Shown here: positions 5,811 through 13,987 of the stretch, piece after piece
Layout: each line of letters opens with the position of its first letter
Numbering within the stretch: the stretch's first letter is position 1
Source: Verrucomicrobiota bacterium
GTDB taxonomy: Bacteria; Verrucomicrobiota; Verrucomicrobiia; Limisphaerales; UBA8199
Length of the DNA: 14,700 bases
Reading direction: 5' to 3'
Assembly: GCA_026397855.1 (NCBI GenBank)
Contig: JAPLUA010000304.1
Coordinates: forward strand, 1-14,700
The notes under the pieces: model-generated
The model's input: only the letters and a program-made list of their open reading frames with translations
Databases searched by the model: none
Told to the model about the DNA's origin: nothing
Position numbers and translations under genes: made by a program

Positions 5811-8800
5811 GTGAGAGCTGTTGCCTTAGCGGTCGCCATAGCGTGTTGCCTCGGTTTGGAGCGACCAGGCTTCGGCCAGGTAAATGTGCTCACCTGGCAT
5901 AATGACCTTGCCCGCACGGGCCAGAATACCAACGAAACGCAAATCACGTTGGCGAATGTTAACACCAACAGTTTCGGCCGATTGTTCTCCTATGCGGTGG
6001 ATGGCCAGGTTTATGCCCAACCGCTTTACGTCGCCGGCTTGATCATTCCAGGGCAAGGGGCCCGGAACGTGGTCGTCATCGCCACGCAGCACAACAGCGT
6101 TTATGCCTTTGACGCGGATGGCAATGGTGGACCCAACGGCGGGCTGCTTTGGCAGACGAACCTCGGACCCTCCGCGGTGACCCCCAACAACGACTTTGGC
6201 AACCGTTACGGCCCATTCCACGACATTACCCCGGAAGTGGGCATTACCAGCACCCCAGTGATTGATCTGGCCACGGGCACCATTTACCTGGACGCGTTCA
6301 CACATGAGGGCCCGGTCTATTACCACCGCATCCACGCCTTGAACATCACCAACGGAACCGAGCAGCCCTATAGCCCGGTACCGGTGCATGCGTCCGTAGC
6401 CGGGCGCGGAGTGGGCAGCGCCAGCGGAGTGCTGGCCTTCCAACCGATGCAACAGGTGCAACGCACGGCGCTGACGCTCGCCGGGGGCATCTTGTATGTG
6501 GCGTTCGCCGGGTACGCGGACACCGATCCCTATCACGGCTGGGTAATCGGGTTCAACCCCCGCAACCTCGAACAACTGACCAACTACGTGTTTAACGTAA
6601 CACCCAACAGCACGATTGCGGCCTTCGGCCCCAATGCGGGCGAGGGTGGGATATGGATGAGTGGCGCCGGGCTGTCGGCAGATGCCGACACCAATCTTTA
6701 TTTCATTGTGGGCAATGGAATTTTCAACGCCAATACGAACGGGACAGAATACGGGGACAGTTTCTTGAAGCTCTCCGCCGTTGATCGTTTAGCGGTGGTG
6801 GACTATTTCACGCCGTTCAACCAGGCGGACCTGGCAGAAAAGGACTGGGATCTTGGCTCAGGCGGCGCCTTGTTGTTGCCGGACGAGGTGGGGAGTGCGG
6901 CGCATCCGCATTTGCTGGTCGGCTGTGGCAAAGAGGGGCGAATTTACCTACTGGACCGGGACAACCTGGGCCATTTCAATCCGACGGATGATAGTCAAGT
7001 CGTGCAGTCTTTGCCGCAAGCGGTGCATGGCACCTGGAGTTCACCCGCCTACTTCAACCAGAGGATTTATTTCCAAGGCGTGGACGAAGGCATGAAAGCG
7101 TTCGCGTTTACGGATGGGCTCCTTAACCCGGTCCCCGAGTCTTACTCAATCATGCCTTTCGATTTTCCTGGGGCCACACCTGCCATCTCTGCGAATGGAA
7201 CAAACGATGGGATTGTTTGGGCGGTGCAGACCGACGGCGCCAGCGTCGGCTTGCCGGCCATCCTGCACGCTCGGGCGGCTACGAATCTGGCCGTGGAACT
7301 TTTCAATAGCCGCCAGGCAGGGAACCGGGACACCCTTGGGCTGGCAGTCAAATATGCGGTGCCGACGATTGCGAATGGGAAAGTCTATGTCGGGACGAGT
7401 CACCAGGTGGATGTGTTCGGCAACGGCAGTTTCGTTCCCGAGCCTGAGATCGTTCCAGCCGGTGGCCTGTTCAGCAATTCGGTTGTGGTGACGATCACGA
7501 ACTCAATGCCCGGCGCCAGTAATTACTACACGCTGGATGGATCCCAGCCCACTACCGACTCGCGGCTTTACACCGAGCCGTTCCTCCTGACGAACACCAC
7601 GGTGGTAACCGCCCGGGCCTTCAAAACGGGCTCAGTCCCCAGCGCCGTCGTTAACCCGGTCTTCCTCAACCGTGCCTCGCAGCAGTATGCGGCTGGCTTT
7701 CTGCGGCAGGATTATTACTCCGGAAAGACCCGGCCAAACCTGGAAACCCAGGCATTTTCAACACCTCCGACCTTCACCCGTTACCTCACCCGATTTGAAG
7801 AGCCCTCCATCCCCGACTTGAACTACACGGAGCGGGTCAGTGGCTACTTCCTCCCGCCAAAGACGGGAGATTATGTCTTCTTCATCTGCGCGGACAACGA
7901 CGCCGACTTGTTCTTGAGTACGGATGCCACACCCGCACAGAAGCATTTGATCGCCACTGAAACGGCATGGTCGAACAGTCGGGCGTGGGCCAACTCGATC
8001 GGTGGCAGTCTGCTGACCTCGAGACGATCCGATCAATTTGCCGGAACCGCCTGGCCGGGGGGAAACAGAATCACGCTGGCGGCGGGTGCCCGCTATTACA
8101 TCGAAGGAATCCATCACCAAGGCGGCGGCGGGGCCGCTTTCGCGGTTACATTCAAGCTGTCCGGGGAGCCGGATCCAGCCAACGGCGACGCGCCGCGGTT
8201 GACTGGCAGCGTGATTGCGGCCGATACCTACGATAACACGGTCATCACCATCACCTCCCCTCCGCAGGACGTTTTTGCGGTCTCCGGCAAAACGACCGCG
8301 TTTAGTATCAGCGCTACCTCAGGTTATGTCGGAGCCGACCCCAGGATCGCGGGCCCGCCTATTTCCTATCAGTGGCAGGCGGCGCCCGCCGGCTCTTCCG
8401 CTTTTGCAAACATCCCGAATGCGACAGGCAGTTCCTATTCCAAAGGTCCGCTGACTCTTTCGCAGGATGGCACGAGGATTCGAGTTCAACTCAAAACCCT
8501 TGGGGCCAGTGCCGACAGCCCGGTCGCGACGCTCAACGTGGGAGTGGCTCCGGGAATCACGAGCGGGCCGTCGAATATCCAGGGCGATACGCTCTCCACC
8601 GTCGTGCTGAGCGTGAGCGCGGTGGGGACGACTCCGCTGAGCTACCGGTGGTTGAAGGATGGAAGCGAGTTGGCGGACAACCTCCGCCTCAGCGGCACTC
8701 GCGGATCGAGCCTGACCATCAGCAATCTGCAACTAAGCGATGCCGGCCGCTATAACGTGGTGTTGACGAACTGGTTCGGCCGCGCAACGAATCAGCCGGC

Positions 8801-10607
8801 CGCAACCCTCGCCGTCCACGAAACATTGGCGCCGAGCTTGATGATCACCAGCCACACCAACCTGCAGGCTCTCGCCGCAACGCAGATCACATTGGCCGGC
8901 ACCGCTTCGGATGCGGGCCGCGGTGACAGCGGCATCGCCTCCGTGAAGGTCAATAGCCTCACGGCCTCCCAGGGCACGGTCAACGGTTCTGCAACCGCCA
9001 ATTGGAGCTGCCCCATCACTCTCACCAGCGGAACCAACCTCATCCGAGTGGTCGCTAAAGATACCGCCTCCAATTCGGCGACCAATATCATCCGGCTGAT
9101 TTCAGATGCGACGCGGCCCAGCGCCGCGATCACCTCTCCCACGGCCAGCCGGCCCTGGGCCAACGGCGTGTTCATTCTTCGGGGCACCGCCCAGGACAAC
9201 CGGCAGGTGGCGGCCGTATGGTATCAAGCCCGCGGAGTCTGGCGTGTAGCTTCCACGACGAACAACTGGACCAACTGGATGGCCGACCTCGCCGTGGTCC
9301 CCGGGACCAATGTCATCAGAGCGTATGCCGAGGACTGGGTCGGCAACCGTTCGACGACCAACAGCGTGTCCGTCTTCTTCTCGCTGCCGCATCCGCTCAG
9401 GGTTCAAGCGACCGGCCAGGGCTTGCTGACCCCCGATTACAACAACCGGATGCTGGAGATTGGGCGATCATACACCATTACGGCTACCCCCAGTCCCGGT
9501 TATCTGTTTTCCAACTGGATCGGAAGCGCCCTCGCGGAGAGGGTCATTTTTACGAATACAACCAGCCTGACTTTCCTGATGCAGTCGAATCTGGTCTTGC
9601 AGGTCAATTTCGTAGTCAGCCCTTTCCTCCGGGCGGCGGGCACGTATCAAGGATTGTTCTACGACACGAACGGCGTGGCGCAGCAGAGTTCGGGCTTTGT
9701 CAATGCACTGGTTACGAGTGGCGGCAGCTTCAGCGCCAGGCTGCAGCAAGGGAATAACAGTTACCCTCTCGCCGGCAAGTTCTCCGTTGATGGCAGCTTG
9801 CTCGCCTACGCTTCGACGACTGGGGGCCGAACGGCGATTTGGCTGCAACTGGACCTGAGCAGCGCCGATGCATTGAGCGGGGGACTCAGCAACGCCAACT
9901 GGACGGCGGGATTGTGGGCCAACCGGGGAGTTTACTCCGGCAGCTTCCCATCGCCTCAAGCGGGCCGATATACCCTGGTGCTGCCCGGCACTGATTCGAC
10001 AGGGCAACCGGCTGGTCACGGCTTTGGGACGGTGACCGTGGATGCGAGCGGCAACGTGAATTTCAGCGGCACGTTGGGCGATTGGACGAAAGTGACGCAG
10101 ATGACCCTGCTATCGAGTCAGGGGCAGTGGCCGCTTTACCAGAGATTCTATAATGGCAAAGGTTCGGTGCTGGGATGGCTGGCGCTCACCAATCAGCCGG
10201 ATCAGGACATTGGCGGCTTCCTGAACTGGATCAAATTGCCGGGAGGGTCAACGCCGCTCTATCGGGCGGGGTTTACAAACGAACTTTCGGCAACCGGGTC
10301 GAGGTATGCGTTCACCAATGGCGCGCGGGTGTTGGACCTCACGAATGGAACGGTGGTCCTGGCGAACGGTAATTTGCCGGATAGTATTACCAACCAGTTC
10401 TTCCTCGGGACCAATAATCTGGTCATCGGCAGCAATGGGTTGAATCTGAAGTTCACCACCTCCTCAGGTCTCTTTCAAGGAAGCACGACCAACGGAGCAG
10501 GCAAGAGCATTTCAATCAGCGGCGTGCTCCTGCAGAAACAGAACGCCGGCTTCGGTCAATTCACTGGAACCAACCAAAGCGGGAGCGTCTCCCTGCACCC
10601 GCGGTAA
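5811..10607 (+). CDS. Giant secreted protein: propeller, chitobiase-like, PA14, Ig-like and InlB-type domains
   Basis: A 1598-residue exported protein. GTG 5811 gives a Sec signal peptide (MRAVALAVAIACCLGLERPGFGQ). Approximate domains are: a PQQ-like beta-propeller at 25-540 (starting VLTWHNDLARTGQNTNETQ, then GQVYAQPLYV and NVVVIATQHNSVYAFDAD); a chitobiase/beta-hexosaminidase C-terminal-like module at 544-617 (YYTLDGSQPTTDSRLYTEP); a PA14 domain at 625-795 (GYFLPPKTGDYVFFICADNDADLFLS); two Ig-like domains at 814-1003, the second typical (YRWLKDGSELAD, LQLSDAGRYNVVLTN); two bacterial Ig-like modules at 1004-1193; an InlB B-repeat-like module at 1194-1273; and a C-terminal beta-rich region from 1274 to 1598 starting GTYQGLFYDTNGVAQQSSGF. 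No enzyme active site is recognised. PA14 and Ig modules suggest carbohydrate or surface binding, which is inference. No PEP-CTERM, LPXTG or porin anchor is visible at the C-terminus. There is no clear ribosome binding site. Codon use looks less GC-ending than in trpB or the ABC gene. Confidence 0.9.
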   Translation: MRAVALAVAIACCLGLERPGFGQVNVLTWHNDLARTGQNTNETQITLANVNTNSFGRLFSYAVDGQVYAQPLYVAGLIIPGQGARNVVVIATQHNSVYAFDADGNGGPNGGLLWQTNLGPSAVTPNNDFGNRYGPFHDITPEVGITSTPVIDLATGTIYLDAFTHEGPVYYHRIHALNITNGTEQPYSPVPVHASVAGRGVGSASGVLAFQPMQQVQRTALTLAGGILYVAFAGYADTDPYHGWVIGFNPRNLEQLTNYVFNVTPNSTIAAFGPNAGEGGIWMSGAGLSADADTNLYFIVGNGIFNANTNGTEYGDSFLKLSAVDRLAVVDYFTPFNQADLAEKDWDLGSGGALLLPDEVGSAAHPHLLVGCGKEGRIYLLDRDNLGHFNPTDDSQVVQSLPQAVHGTWSSPAYFNQRIYFQGVDEGMKAFAFTDGLLNPVPESYSIMPFDFPGATPAISANGTNDGIVWAVQTDGASVGLPAILHARAATNLAVELFNSRQAGNRDTLGLAVKYAVPTIANGKVYVGTSHQVDVFGNGSFVPEPEIVPAGGLFSNSVVVTITNSMPGASNYYTLDGSQPTTDSRLYTEPFLLTNTTVVTARAFKTGSVPSAVVNPVFLNRASQQYAAGFLRQDYYSGKTRPNLETQAFSTPPTFTRYLTRFEEPSIPDLNYTERVSGYFLPPKTGDYVFFICADNDADLFLSTDATPAQKHLIATETAWSNSRAWANSIGGSLLTSRRSDQFAGTAWPGGNRITLAAGARYYIEGIHHQGGGGAAFAVTFKLSGEPDPANGDAPRLTGSVIAADTYDNTVITITSPPQDVFAVSGKTTAFSISATSGYVGADPRIAGPPISYQWQAAPAGSSAFANIPNATGSSYSKGPLTLSQDGTRIRVQLKTLGASADSPVATLNVGVAPGITSGPSNIQGDTLSTVVLSVSAVGTTPLSYRWLKDGSELADNLRLSGTRGSSLTISNLQLSDAGRYNVVLTNWFGRATNQPAATLAVHETLAPSLMITSHTNLQALAATQITLAGTASDAGRGDSGIASVKVNSLTASQGTVNGSATANWSCPITLTSGTNLIRVVAKDTASNSATNIIRLISDATRPSAAITSPTASRPWANGVFILRGTAQDNRQVAAVWYQARGVWRVASTTNNWTNWMADLAVVPGTNVIRAYAEDWVGNRSTTNSVSVFFSLPHPLRVQATGQGLLTPDYNNRMLEIGRSYTITATPSPGYLFSNWIGSALAERVIFTNTTSLTFLMQSNLVLQVNFVVSPFLRAAGTYQGLFYDTNGVAQQSSGFVNALVTSGGSFSARLQQGNNSYPLAGKFSVDGSLLAYASTTGGRTAIWLQLDLSSADALSGGLSNANWTAGLWANRGVYSGSFPSPQAGRYTLVLPGTDSTGQPAGHGFGTVTVDASGNVNFSGTLGDWTKVTQMTLLSSQGQWPLYQRFYNGKGSVLGWLALTNQPDQDIGGFLNWIKLPGGSTPLYRAGFTNELSATGSRYAFTNGARVLDLTNGTVVLANGNLPDSITNQFFLGTNNLVIGSNGLNLKFTTSSGLFQGSTTNGAGKSISISGVLLQKQNAGFGQFTGTNQSGSVSLHPR

Positions 10608-10639
10608 CTCTCGCGACCCTGCACAGCGCGGGCAGAGCA

Positions 10640-10675
10640 GCTCCAGAGTTGGGCCGATCCCAACCAAGCTGGAGC
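10640..10675 (+). terminator. Stem-loop downstream of the giant gene, putative terminator
   Basis: GCTCCAG (10640-10646) pairs with CTGGAGC (10669-10675), and inside it GTTGGG (10648-10653) pairs with CCCAAC (10659-10664). The loop is CCGAT and there is a small asymmetric internal loop. It begins 32 bases after the stop codon. No U-tract follows, so intrinsic termination is uncertain; it could instead protect the 3' end of the mRNA. Confidence 0.42.
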
Positions 10676-10688
10676 CTGGGTGCCTGAG

Positions 10689-10743
10689 ATCCGAAATCCG
10701 AGGGCCGGGAACCGAAGGAAGCCCGAAACCCGGAAGCCGAAGC
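10689..10743. repeat. Degenerate CCGAA-type intergenic repeat
   Basis: About 55 bases made of variations on CCGAA: CCGAAAT, CCGAGGG, CCGGGAA, CCGAAGGAAG, CCCGAAAC, CCGGAAG and CCGAAGC, roughly every 6-9 bases. The other strand reads as TTCGG/TTTCGGG units. It resembles low-complexity dispersed intergenic repeats of environmental bacteria. No gene is encoded. Confidence 0.5.
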
Positions 10744-10895
10744 AAGATCATTGTCGGCGCAGCAGTTCAACCGGCATTCGCGAATTCAGATCTCCTTCGG
10801 TCTTCGGCCGCGCCGCGTCACTGGCCCTGAACCGAACGGCGCCCGCGCAAGCTCCATTCTCGACGGAATGCTCCTGAGCGGTTATCGTCAAGCCC

Positions 10896-12122
10896 ATGAG
10901 TTCATTTGCCACCGTTCAGGTGCCGGACGCCCAAGGCCACTTTGGCCCTTACGGCGGCCGCTATGTGCCCGAGACCCTCATGCATCCGTTGCAGGAGCTG
11001 GAGGCCGAATACGCCCGCTCCCAGCAGGACCCGGAATTCCGGCGCGAGTTCGAATATTACCTCAAGGAGTTCTGCGGCCGCCCGACGCCGCTCTACTTCG
11101 CGGAGCGCCTCACGCGCGAGCTGGGCGGCGCAAAGATCTACCTCAAACGCGAAGACCTCCTGCACACCGGCGCGCACAAGATCAACAACTGCATCGGGCA
11201 GATCCTCCTGGCCCGGCGCATGGGCAAAACCCGGATCATCGCCGAGACCGGCGCCGGCCAGCATGGCGTCGCCACCGCCACCGTCGCCGCCATGTTCGGC
11301 TTCAAGTGCGTGGTCTATATGGGCGCGGTGGATTGCGAGCGCCAGGCCCTCAACGTGATCCGGATGAAAATGCTCGGCGCGGAGGTCGTCGCGGTCAAGG
11401 CCGGCCAGCAGACCCTCAAGGAAGCCATCAACGAGGCCATGCGCGACTGGGTCACCAATATCCGGTCCACCCACTACATCCTGGGCACCGCCTACGGCTC
11501 CCACCCCTACCCCCTCATGGTCCGCAACTTCCCGCGCGTCATCGGCGACGAAGCCCGCCGTCAGATCCTGGAAAAGGAGAAACGCCTCCCCGATCTGCTG
11601 CTTGCCTGCGTCGGCGGCGGCTCTAACGCCATCGGGCTATTCTATCCCTTCTTGCAAGACGAGGCGGTCAGGATGACCGGCGTCGAGGCCGGCGGGGAGG
11701 GCATCATTGCCGGCAAGCACGCCGCCCGTTTCCAGGGTGGTTCGCTCGGCGTCCTCCAGGGCACGCGCTCGTATCTCCTCCAGGACGAGTTCGGGCAGGT
11801 GCAGCTCACCCACAGCATTTCCGCCGGGCTCGACTACGCCGCCGTCGGTCCCGAGCACGCCTGGCTGCGCGACCAGAACCGCGTCTCCTACACCTACGCC
11901 ACGGACACCCAGGCGTTGGATGCCTTCCAGAAGCTCGCGCGCCTCGAGGGCATCATTCCCGCCCTGGAAAGCTCCCACGCCATCGCCGAGGCCATCCGGG
12001 TCGCGCCCGGCATGGACAAATCCCAGATCATCATCGTGAACCTCTCCGGCCGCGGCGACAAGGATGTCGCCCAGGTAGCCAGCAACCCTCAATTCGCCGC
12101 CAACACCTCGTTCAGGCCGTAA
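10896..12122 (+). CDS. trpB: Tryptophan synthase beta chain
   Basis: TrpB makes L-tryptophan from indole and L-serine with pyridoxal phosphate, normally in an alpha2-beta2 complex with TrpA. The 408-residue length fits the family. Visible features are the N-terminal GHFGPYGGRYVPETLM, the PLP lysine in HTGAHKINN (Lys95), catalytic Glu117 in ETGAGQHG, the phosphate-binding GGGSN (239-243), the COMM-domain region with QTLKEAINEAMRDW, and the C-terminal SGRGDKD (383-389). LLHTGAHK together with this length places it with ordinary TrpB1 proteins, not the longer TrpB2 type. ATG 10896 gives the expected N-terminus, though no ribosome binding site is visible. No trpA, trpF or trpC lies within 3.8 kb upstream or 2.5 kb downstream, so the gene is detached from the usual trp cluster. 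The next gene starts 56 bases after its stop. Confidence 0.98.
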   Translation: MSSFATVQVPDAQGHFGPYGGRYVPETLMHPLQELEAEYARSQQDPEFRREFEYYLKEFCGRPTPLYFAERLTRELGGAKIYLKREDLLHTGAHKINNCIGQILLARRMGKTRIIAETGAGQHGVATATVAAMFGFKCVVYMGAVDCERQALNVIRMKMLGAEVVAVKAGQQTLKEAINEAMRDWVTNIRSTHYILGTAYGSHPYPLMVRNFPRVIGDEARRQILEKEKRLPDLLLACVGGGSNAIGLFYPFLQDEAVRMTGVEAGGEGIIAGKHAARFQGGSLGVLQGTRSYLLQDEFGQVQLTHSISAGLDYAAVGPEHAWLRDQNRVSYTYATDTQALDAFQKLARLEGIIPALESSHAIAEAIRVAPGMDKSQIIIVNLSGRGDKDVAQVASNPQFAANTSFRP

Positions 12123-12178
12123 CCCCCATAGCCGCAAATGCCGTAACACAACGCAGACTTTCAGTCCAATCAAGCACA

Positions 12179-12604
12179 ATGAGCGACATTATCTATCCCC
12201 GGAGCCCACGCGAGACCATGTGCGGCTGGATGCACCTGCCGCGGTTCATTGACAAGATTCGCCTGCACCTGGCGGGCAAGCTGCACGCGGATTACCAGGC
12301 GAACCTGACCAAAGGCTTCGACGGGCTCTGGCTCGAAACGGCCGGCGTCAAGGCTGAGCAGTTCATCGAGGTGGTGCGTAATAGCATCACCGACGGCCAG
12401 GTCTGCGATTGGGTGTGCCGGAACGCGCCGCAGCCCGATTCGGTGAAAGCCGCGCATCGCGATCGGATGCTCAACTATCCCGCGAAGGACGACGCCGAAA
12501 TGCAGGCGCGGCTCAAGCTGCGCAAGGAACAGGCGGGAATGGGCGGCCGGGACGATATCCGGTCATTCGTGGACTTCATTGACGCGGACGAGAAGCGAAT
12601 CTGA
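12179..12604 (+). CDS. DUF5069 domain protein
   Basis: A 141-residue cytoplasmic protein of unknown function. The start SDIIYPRSPRETMCGWMHLPRFIDKIRLHLAGKL, followed by LTKGFDGLWLE and the later VCDWVCRN, matches the DUF5069 family, found mainly in Verrucomicrobia and Planctomycetes as I recall it. There is no signal peptide or membrane segment. The C-terminal third is charged (MQARLKLRKEQAGMGGRDD). It lies 56 bases after trpB on the same strand and could be co-transcribed with it; no terminator separates them. No ribosome binding site is evident before the ATG at 12179. No catalytic residues can be assigned, and a link to tryptophan synthesis should not be assumed from position alone. Confidence 0.82.
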   Translation: MSDIIYPRSPRETMCGWMHLPRFIDKIRLHLAGKLHADYQANLTKGFDGLWLETAGVKAEQFIEVVRNSITDGQVCDWVCRNAPQPDSVKAAHRDRMLNYPAKDDAEMQARLKLRKEQAGMGGRDDIRSFVDFIDADEKRI

Positions 12605-12773
12605 CGCCTCGCGCGTTGCAAGGGGAGCCCGCCCGATGCCCCGGGCCGAACCGCAGGCGTGCCGGTGGCGTTTTGTGCGCGTGATGCTTCGCAGGAGTTA
12701 CGATGGAGGTTCGAAGGGGCTTCGATGGGGCTTCGAAGGGAATAAGGGGAAATCGGGTGTTTGCGACGGCTTT
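12605..12773. other. Convergent intergenic region
   Basis: About 170 bases between the 3' ends of the DUF5069 gene and the minus-strand isomerase gene. It includes the 11-base tandem repeat at 12699-12740. No clean bidirectional terminator hairpin with T-tracts was found. Confidence 0.5.
12699..12740. repeat. Tandem 11-bp repeat, about 3.8 copies
   Basis: Units are TACGATGGAGG (12699-12709), TTCGAAGGGGC (12710-12720), TTCGATGGGGC (12721-12731) and TTCGAAGGG (12732-12740). The middle two differ at one base. It lies between convergent genes and codes for nothing recognisable. Confidence 0.65.
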
Positions 12774-13691
12774 CTATCTGCGCTCGGGCGGCTTGACCGG
12801 CGTGCTTAGTTCCTGCCTGATCTCCGCGAGCATCTTCTCCAGGCGGCGGCCGTATTCGACATAGTTCCTGCGCATCGCGTCATCGTTGGAGGCCTTTGTC
12901 TGCGCGTCGTGGAAAATCACCACCATGTGCGGTTCGATGGAGAGGCCGGCGTCGTAGCCGCGGGCGAGGGCGTCCTTGAGAATGTCGCGCACGCGGCCCT
13001 GCCCTTCGCCGGGCCAGTTGTAGTCGGCGTCGTTCCTGGCGGGGTTCCAGGTGGCATCCTTGATGTGGATGTGCGCGGTGTGATTGCGCACGTGGGTCCA
13101 GAATTCCCACGGATCCTGCTTCGGCCACGGCTTGGGGCTGGAGCGATCCGCGTTAAAGATGGGGTTGGCGGTATCGAATACCCACTTGAGGCCGGGGCAC
13201 TTGTCGAGCAGCTCCAGCGCGTGCTGCCAGCTCATGCCGCCGTAGTTCATGCAATTCTCGTGGACGGGCTGGATGCCCGCGTCCAGAAAGCGGCTCGTCA
13301 CCTCCTTGACGCGACGGAAAACCTCGGGCGGGATGCTGAACTCCTCGTCGCCCGGCTTGAAGCTCATGATCCGGATGTATTTCGTGCCGAGCCGCTGTAT
13401 GCGCGGGATGGCGCGCTTGACCTCGGCGAGCGTGATGTCGAACGGGTCGCCGATTTTCTTGGACCAGTTCATGATCGTGGAGCCGAAGCAATAGGCGCCG
13501 ATGCCGGCGGTTTCGAGCTTCCCGACCGCAAGGTCGAAGGCGGGGTCCGGGATGTCGTGGAAGTTCGCCTTGGCGAAGCCCGGCACCTCGACGCCGCGCG
13601 GTTCGAGATGTTTCCAGCCGAGTTCCTGCGTGGCCTGGATTTGGCCGTCAATGGTGTTGGCGCCTTCGTCGCCGATGCCGGTAAGGATCAT
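12774..13691 (-). CDS. Sugar phosphate isomerase/epimerase-like TIM barrel
   Basis: A 305-residue protein of the xylose isomerase-like TIM-barrel family (PF01261, AP endonuclease 2 fold). Members isomerise or epimerise sugars and keto-sugars using a divalent metal. Candidate metal ligands sit where the family expects them: Glu145 in VHENCMNYGG, Asp173 in WVFDTANP, a His in AHIHIKDA (207 or 209) and Glu253 in LSIEPH. The start MILTGIGDEGANTIDGQIQATQELGWKHLEPR is the typical first barrel strand. There is no signal peptide, so it is likely cytoplasmic. Its start is 38 bases downstream of the toxin-like gene on the same strand, so the three genes could share a transcript. The Gfo/Idh/MocA gene further upstream is a common partner in sugar and inositol catabolism. 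No ribosome binding site is visible. The substrate cannot be decided from sequence. Confidence 0.92.
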   Translation of the reverse strand: MILTGIGDEGANTIDGQIQATQELGWKHLEPRGVEVPGFAKANFHDIPDPAFDLAVGKLETAGIGAYCFGSTIMNWSKKIGDPFDITLAEVKRAIPRIQRLGTKYIRIMSFKPGDEEFSIPPEVFRRVKEVTSRFLDAGIQPVHENCMNYGGMSWQHALELLDKCPGLKWVFDTANPIFNADRSSPKPWPKQDPWEFWTHVRNHTAHIHIKDATWNPARNDADYNWPGEGQGRVRDILKDALARGYDAGLSIEPHMVVIFHDAQTKASNDDAMRRNYVEYGRRLEKMLAEIRQELSTPVKPPERR

Positions 13692-13729
13692 GGAGTGTGT
13701 GGGTTGTTTTTGGCTGTTTGAAGCGTCTT

Positions 13730-13987
13730 TCAGAAGCGTACTCTCTGGATATCAAGGATGCGGATCTCGGAGACGAAAGCGTCGAGCCAATAGACAATCA
13801 GGAATGGCCGGTTGCCCCATACGCTCAGAACGCGGCCGGTGGGGTCTTTGGTGTGGTAGTCTGCTTGGCGCTGCGGGTCGGCTCGCAACTCATCAAATGC
13901 TGAAAGCAGTTTCCGGCGCTCTGCCGCCCGGCTGGAGACAAAGAACTGAAAGGCGGACTCATCCATCACGATTTTCCAGGACGCCAT
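13730..13987 (-). CDS. RelE/ParE-like toxin
   Basis: An 85-residue basic protein in the size range of RelE/ParE toxins, which are mRNA-cleaving or gyrase-poisoning partners of type II toxin-antitoxin systems. The pattern fits the fold: a first strand WKIVMDESA, a helix with RAAERRKLLSAFDELRADP, then GRVLSVWGNRPFLIVYWLDA and a last strand SEIRILDIQRV. The spacing DP-x(n)-GR-x-L-x(4)-N/G-R-x(4)-YW-x-D is typical of a RelE-like subgroup. Its ATG overlaps the stop of the upstream gene by one base (TGATG), so translation is probably coupled, and GAGGG within the upstream gene's end supplies a ribosome binding site. Catalytic residues of RelE are not conserved enough to assign an mRNA-cleavage or gyrase mode. 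The identification is by pattern only. Confidence 0.72.
   Translation of the reverse strand: MASWKIVMDESAFQFFVSSRAAERRKLLSAFDELRADPQRQADYHTKDPTGRVLSVWGNRPFLIVYWLDAFVSEIRILDIQRVRF

Larger units (their letters stand above)
10608..10895. other. Intergenic region before trpB
   Basis: About 290 bases. It contains the stem-loop at 10640-10675 and the CCGAA-type repeat at 10689-10743, both listed separately. The last 150 bases before the trpB ATG show no attenuator-like leader peptide with Trp codons, no T-box signature and no clear promoter. Confidence 0.5.

Noticed and set aside
10751..11626. 291-codon plus-strand frame overlapping trpB
   Set aside because: Out of frame with trpB, highly Arg/Pro-rich, and without recognisable domains.
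12909..13721. 270-codon plus-strand frame
   Set aside because: Exact antisense of the isomerase gene, rich in Val/Ala/Gly as expected of a complementary frame.
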